A DNA stretch of 9,622 nucleotides from Candidatus Thorarchaeota archaeon (GTDB lineage: Archaea > Asgardarchaeota > Thorarchaeia > Thorarchaeales > Thorarchaeaceae): the NCBI GenBank assembly GCA_016840245.1, contig JAEOST010000803.1, positions 1 to 9,622 of the forward strand, in the 5' to 3' direction. A program made the translations under genes and the position numbers. The notes beneath the pieces are model-generated. The model searched no databases. It was not told where the DNA came from and saw only the letters and a list, made by a program, of their open reading frames with translations. Below are positions 6,956-9,622 of the stretch, in pieces. Position 1 is the first letter of the stretch. The number at the start of each line of letters is the position of its first letter.

Positions 6956-7858
6956 TGGGAAGATAATCGTCGCGTCTCCAATCACAGTTTCAAAGTTGGC
7001 GTCGGCTTGAACCTTCTGCCACGAGACCCCTTCCTCTAGAGGTGCACCTCCAAGACTACCTCCCTCTGGACGGTCGAGAGTAACTTGAATAGCCAAGTCG
7101 AGGCCCCCGCGGAGTATCGTGCTACCCATAGTGAAGTGTTTGGTCAGCCCACCACCGAGCATGATAGCTCCTGTCTTCTTGGTTGCCGTGACAATCTCTC
7201 CTAAGATACGCAGATCCTTGACGAAATCCAATCTTAGTTCCTTGGTAGTGCTATAGGTATAAAGATGAAAACCAAGCATGGAATCCATGAGGCCTGGTGA
7301 AAAGATTGGTACATTCTTGAGTGCAGCCTGTCTAACTATAGATGCAGGGTCCTTCAGTGTGGTACCGAGTTCACCAAGAAACTCACTAGGGGCCATAGTT
7401 GTGATTTTTTCCTTAGGAAGACCATCCAAAAACTCGTAGATGTGCTTCTCAAAGATCTCGAAACCGCTCTCATGAACATATACATCAGCAATTCGACCCA
7501 TCCCAGCTTCTCGGAGCTCTTTGTCGTCCTTCTGCAGGGGTACTCGATGATGTGAACCACCGTAAGCCTCTACTAGGTCGTGAACGATGTTTGCTCCACT
7601 TGTGACAATAGCATCAACAAGACCATTCTCAACAAGTTGACTGAAAATTCTCCGTAATCCACCAGGAACCATTGGTCCTGACATGGAGAGGAAAGTAAAA
7701 CAGTCAGAGTCCTTGAACATCCTAGACACAACAGATGCTGCTCTACCAAGTCGGCCCGCTCCTAGAACACCTACGTTAGAAAGAGCGTTTACAAATTCCT
7801 GAATCGTACTCTCAGGCTTGAGATCAATATGTTGTACACGGTCCACAGTAGGCACCAA
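6929..7858 (-). CDS. dys: Deoxyhypusine synthase
   Basis: This enzyme transfers an aminobutyl group from spermidine, using NAD, to a lysine of translation factor aIF5A, the first step of hypusine formation. The 309 residues are about the usual archaeal length. Family landmarks are all present: GAGRLGRA (33-40), the TSGANIVHDL nucleotide-site segment (86-95), SPGLMDSM (187-194), GGGLTKHF with the conserved His 241, DRPEGGSLGGA (262-272), and EEGVSWQKV. Glu 276 and Lys 282 align with human Glu323 and the catalytic Lys329. The start is TTG at 7858 with AGGGA six bases ahead; a GTG at the second codon (7855) is nearly as good. It is cytoplasmic. The gene converges on, and overlaps by 27 bases, the membrane protein gene. 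A structured region lies upstream of it. Confidence 0.96.
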   Translation of the reverse strand: MVPTVDRVQHIDLKPESTIQEFVNALSNVGVLGAGRLGRAASVVSRMFKDSDCFTFLSMSGPMVPGGLRRIFSQLVENGLVDAIVTSGANIVHDLVEAYGGSHHRVPLQKDDKELREAGMGRIADVYVHESGFEIFEKHIYEFLDGLPKEKITTMAPSEFLGELGTTLKDPASIVRQAALKNVPIFSPGLMDSMLGFHLYTYSTTKELRLDFVKDLRILGEIVTATKKTGAIMLGGGLTKHFTMGSTILRGGLDLAIQVTLDRPEGGSLGGAPLEEGVSWQKVQADANFETVIGDATIIFPLIILGALP

Positions 7859-7914
7859 ATGCAGTCCCTGCTATGAAAGAGATAAGTCATTCGTAAGAAG
7901 TGTTTGCAATGATG

Positions 7915-7959
7915 TCGCGGCCCAGGTCAATTCCGGGAGGACAAGACCCAGGCACGCGA
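7915..7959. ncRNA. Elaborate stem-loop, possible structured RNA or leader element
   Basis: The pairing runs TCGCG/CGCGA (7915-7919, 7955-7959), GCC/GGC (7920-7922, 7951-7953), GGTC/GACC (7925-7928, 7945-7948) and TCC/GGA (7932-7934, 7939-7941). These stems are joined by symmetric 2x2 and 3x3 internal loops and one bulged A. Read on the plus strand the loop is GGGA, a GNRA tetraloop. Read on the minus strand the 2x2 loop becomes two U-G wobbles, and the element would lie ~57 bases before deoxyhypusine synthase. The outer bases 7902-7906 and 7975-7979 (GTTTG/CAAAC) can also pair. Neither the strand nor the function can be decided. Confidence 0.35.
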
Positions 7960-7987
7960 GGCTAAGAATTAATTCAAACTGACAGGA

Positions 7988-8035
7988 ACGCTTCAACGGT
8001 TCAGGCTTCTGGATGGTAGGAATTAGTTCAAGCGT
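7988..8035. other. Second stem-loop in the same gap
   Basis: ACGCTT (7988-7993) pairs with AAGCGT (8030-8035). After one C-C mismatch, AAC (7995-7997) pairs with GTT (8026-8028). An inner hairpin, TTCAG/CTGGA (8000-8004, 8009-8013), has a GCTT loop. It is weaker than the stem-loop at 7915-7959, which ends 28 bases before it. The remainder of the 7874-8122 gap shows no gene that I can support. Confidence 0.25.
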
Positions 8036-8092
8036 ATGTCTGGAGACTAGAGAGAACACCGAAAGTATTCCTCATGTCTCGAATCATTAGCC

Positions 8093-8097
8093 TTAAA
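8093..8097 (+). promoter_or_regulatory. TATA box for a probably leaderless mRNA
   Basis: TTAAA within CCTTAAAC is centred 28 bases before the ATG at 8123. No ribosome site precedes that ATG, so transcription probably begins at or next to the start codon. Confidence 0.45.
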
Positions 8098-8122
8098 CGC
8101 ATCAGTATGTCAAGAATGTCAA

Positions 8123-8755
8123 ATGCAAACCTTCCTTGATGCCGTGGTCTTCCAGGCGATATTCATCACAATAGTCAACCAGTTGATTTGGATGCTTATG
8201 ACACGAAGTGGTCGTGAAAAATACATCTCCGATTTGACGCACTTTAGACCTCCAAGTTCATCCCTCTCAAAGTATTATGGTTGGCGTGTATCAAGCGTGT
8301 CGAATGTCTTTGGAGAAGGCATTCTGTTCCACATTATTCTCATTTCCACAATCATTGGTCTGTCCTTTGTAAATGGCGTTCAAAATGAATTAGGAGGAGC
8401 AGCCCCAATATTGGTTCTTGTTGTTGGACTTTCTGTTCTAACTGCTCTACAGATGACTTGGCGTGTCAAGAAGGTAACTGACAAAGAGAATGAGGTAATG
8501 TTTGTACTAAATGCAACTGATTACAAGATAGAACGGGCAAAAGAAATTGTAGACCGGCTCTATACTGAAGGTGCAGGAGCAGATGGACAGATATGGTTTG
8601 CACTTTTTCAGATTGCTCAACGGAGAGATCCAATCGGATACTCTGTTCGGGATGTGCTAATCGAAAAGGGAAAGCAAGTAGTGAAAGAGGACATGTATTA
8701 TCGAGGCATTGATGAGAAGTCTTCAAAAGAATCGGGTCCTGGAATTGCAGATTGA
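8123..8755 (+). CDS. Three-helix membrane protein of unknown function
   Basis: 210 residues from an ATG that has no Shine-Dalgarno site but a well-placed TATA box, so it is likely leaderless. Hydrophobic segments lie at ~5-27, ~66-84 and ~94-113. A charged, proline-containing loop (28-62) separates the first two. The ~95-residue C-terminal part is soluble and helical, rich in Lys, Glu and Asp, and likely cytoplasmic given the basic WRVKK after the third helix. I do not recognise the family and see no catalytic motif. The gene stops 86 bases before eL33, which has its own promoter, so the two need not be co-transcribed. Confidence 0.75.
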   Translation: MQTFLDAVVFQAIFITIVNQLIWMLMTRSGREKYISDLTHFRPPSSSLSKYYGWRVSSVSNVFGEGILFHIILISTIIGLSFVNGVQNELGGAAPILVLVVGLSVLTALQMTWRVKKVTDKENEVMFVLNATDYKIERAKEIVDRLYTEGAGADGQIWFALFQIAQRRDPIGYSVRDVLIEKGKQVVKEDMYYRGIDEKSSKESGPGIAD

Positions 8756-8788
8756 ACCTTGGATGCTATTGGACCTATTTAGTAAGTC

Positions 8789-8794
8789 TTATAT
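8789..8794 (+). promoter_or_regulatory. TATA box of the eL33 gene
   Basis: TTATAT in CTTATATG predicts a transcription start near 8818 and a leader of ~24 bases. The leader contains AGGAG (8828-8832), nine bases before the ATG at 8842. Confidence 0.5.
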
Positions 8795-8841
8795 GAAACT
8801 CAAAGGGCGTCAACCCGAACAGCCAGCAGGAGCTAGACCGC

Positions 8842-9126
8842 ATGTCTGAAAGTAAAACCACGAAGGGCCTCAAAGGCGTAGTAACAAGCTATCGCAGAGG
8901 AAAGCATCTACAACATCCCAATCAGGTCCTTCTGATATTCGATAGTATCAGCACTAGATCTCAAGCGGCCTCCTTAGTTGGAAGAAAGGTCAGATGGGTT
9001 TCACCTGTTGAAAAGGAGTATCTTGGTAAGGTCATAGGTGCCCATGGTAACAGTGGAGCAGTACGGGCAAAATTTAGGACAAACTTGCCTGGACAGGCTA
9101 TTGGAACTCCAGTTTTTCTTGAGTAG
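8842..9126 (+). CDS. rpl35ae: Large-subunit ribosomal protein eL33 (L35Ae)
   Basis: 94 residues, the usual archaeal size, with a short charged N-terminal extension (MSESKTTKG) before the core. The family signature AHGNSGAVRAKFRTNLPGQAIG starts at residue ~67; its RAHGNSGMVRAKFRSNLP counterpart is found in human RPL35A. The earlier core has GVVTSYRRG, QVLLIFD and VGRKVRWV, matching the barrel strands of the family. It binds 23S rRNA in the 50S subunit. eL33 is present in eukaryotes and only some archaea, which fits an Asgard or related source. AGGAG precedes the ATG by nine bases. The candidate guide RNA for 23S rRNA follows 34 bases after the stop codon. Confidence 0.95.
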   Translation: MSESKTTKGLKGVVTSYRRGKHLQHPNQVLLIFDSISTRSQAASLVGRKVRWVSPVEKEYLGKVIGAHGNSGAVRAKFRTNLPGQAIGTPVFLE

Positions 9127-9131
9127 CTGCG

Positions 9132-9137
9132 TTTAAG
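9132..9137 (+). promoter_or_regulatory. TATA-like box ahead of the C/D RNA
   Basis: TTTAAG within GTTTAAGTT begins just after the eL33 stop codon and is centred ~27 bases before 9161, the first base of the terminal stem. It therefore predicts transcription of the RNA as its own unit. Confidence 0.5.
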
Positions 9138-9160
9138 TTACAATCATTGGATAACCATAT

Positions 9161-9233
9161 TGGCTCCGATGATGCAAATTGGCTATCTGAGGGTGGAAGC
9201 CCTGCGACGAGTCATAGTTAGACTGAGGAGCCA
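9161..9233 (+). ncRNA. Box C/D guide sRNA, dual guide, predicted 23S rRNA target
   Basis: This RNA of ~73 bases would direct 2'-O-methylation with L7Ae, Nop5 and fibrillarin. The terminal stem is TGGCTCC (9161-9167) with GGAGCCA (9227-9233). Box C is ATGATGC (9169-9175, six of seven consensus bases), box D' CTGA (9187-9190), box C' GCGACGA (9204-9210, degenerate but keeping the GA pair) and box D CTGA (9223-9226). Between D' and C' a hairpin, GGGT/GCCC, carries a GGAA tetraloop, mirroring the terminal stem. Guides are 9176-9186 (11 bases) and 9211-9222 (12 bases). Bases 9211-9220 are the exact complement of UAACUAUGAC in the helix 69 loop of 23S rRNA (recalled). Part of the other guide complements GUAGCCAA a few bases downstream in the same rRNA. 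Two close targets are typical of archaeal C/D RNAs. Confidence 0.8.
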
Positions 9234-9257
9234 CCTATTGATTTCGGAGCTGTTTCA

Positions 9258-9622
9258 ATGACAGAACTTGATTGGATTCTGTATCTTGCGTTTTATTTTG
9301 CTGCAGGAGCCTCACTCAAGTTGGGCGATGACTTCCTTGATGAAATGGACTTGGCTTCTCTGGCAGGAGTTCCTCTTGGAATTGCAGGAGTCTTTTTTGG
9401 TATTCTTATGTCAGTGTCAGAGTGGGATCTCGTACTGTTCTCTGCTATTATTATTGGTGTAATCGTTTCAAGAAAAGTCAATGATATCCAGTACGCTGTA
9501 GGATTTGTGGCAATTACGGGCATTCTTGTCGTTTTGGGTGTTCCAACAGTCGTAGATTGGTTTGGATGGGCTGCTCTTTTGATCATGCTTCTTATGGCAG
9601 CTGTACTTGATGAACGGGGGAA
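9258..9622 (+). CDS. Multi-pass membrane protein, 3' end outside the window
   Basis: 121 residues are visible from an ATG with GGAG (9246-9249) eight bases ahead; no stop occurs before the window edge. About five hydrophobic segments are seen, ~5-20, ~34-52, ~56-71, ~80-99 and ~102-117. Between the first two is an acidic motif, KLGDDFLDE (21-29), and the third is followed by RKVNDIQY (72-79). Charged residues so close to membrane segments suggest a conserved functional site, perhaps for a metal or an ion. I do not recognise the family. It lies 24 bases after the C/D RNA and may share transcription with it. Confidence 0.75.
   Translation, partial: MTELDWILYLAFYFAAGASLKLGDDFLDEMDLASLAGVPLGIAGVFFGILMSVSEWDLVLFSAIIIGVIVSRKVNDIQYAVGFVAITGILVVLGVPTVVDWFGWAALLIMLLMAAVLDERG

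Noticed and set aside
7915..7959. SRP RNA helix 8 (similar GGCCCAGGTC stretch and a GNRA loop)
   Set aside because: The conserved asymmetric loop (AGCA side) is absent, the internal loops differ, and no long SRP helix 5 can be drawn around it.
7909..7982. A second C/D RNA from ATGATGT to CTGA
   Set aside because: No terminal stem joins the two boxes, there is no D' or C' between them, and a long hairpin fills the interval.
7871..8059. A 62-codon minus-strand reading frame upstream of deoxyhypusine synthase
   Set aside because: It has no recognisable similarity or ribosome site and runs through the strong stem-loop; the composition is not protein-like.
9279..9344. DDxxD prenyltransferase motif in the last protein
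   Set aside because: KLGDDFLDE has the spacing, but the protein lacks the second motif in the visible part and the size and helix layout do not fit UbiA or polyprenyl synthases.
9293..9586. Minus-strand frame of 97 codons over the last gene
   Set aside because: It is a shadow of the membrane protein on the plus strand, which has a ribosome site and clear hydrophobic periodicity.

Overview
The window looks like a piece of an archaeal chromosome, most likely an Asgard archaeon of the Thorarchaeia type. It carries ribosomal protein eL33 (L35Ae) and an archaeal-type deoxyhypusine synthase. It also has NosD-like beta-helix and beta-propeller surface proteins with a C-terminal membrane anchor, TTG starts, TATA-box promoters and moderate GC. 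The lineage is an inference from gene content and composition. No rRNA gene or typical mobile element is present.

Region 1 (1-5545) is a run of exported, probably cell-surface proteins. It holds the C-terminal part of a beta-helix protein with a repeating cysteine, a small membrane-anchored protein on the minus strand, a 706-residue beta-propeller-like surface protein, and a secreted six-cysteine protein ending at a strong hairpin/T-tract terminator. The gaps between these genes hold two short dispersed repeats, A and B. They lie side by side at 1572-1660 and separately at 2255-2300 (A) and 4540-4588 (B). Substitutions between copies mostly preserve short hairpins.

Region 2 (5546-8122) holds a VOC/glyoxalase-fold protein on the minus strand, a four-helix membrane protein on the plus strand whose start is uncertain, and deoxyhypusine synthase on the minus strand, overlapping the membrane gene tail-to-tail. 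The gap between deoxyhypusine synthase and the next gene contains an elaborate stem-loop at 7915-7959 and a second one at 7988-8035.

Region 3 (8123-9622) is all on the plus strand: a three-helix membrane protein that is probably leaderless, eL33, a candidate box C/D guide RNA (9161-9233), and the start of a multi-pass membrane protein that leaves the window.

The C/D RNA is the most interesting item. It has a terminal stem, boxes C, D', C' and D, a D'-C' hairpin with a GNRA loop, and a TATA-like box about 27 bases upstream. One guide has a ten-base perfect complement to the conserved helix 69 loop of 23S rRNA, and the other matches a few bases downstream, around helix 71. Deoxyhypusine synthase (translation factor aIF5A maturation), eL33 (large subunit) and this guide RNA (large-subunit rRNA 2'-O-methylation) all serve translation. 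The surface-protein block is functionally separate.
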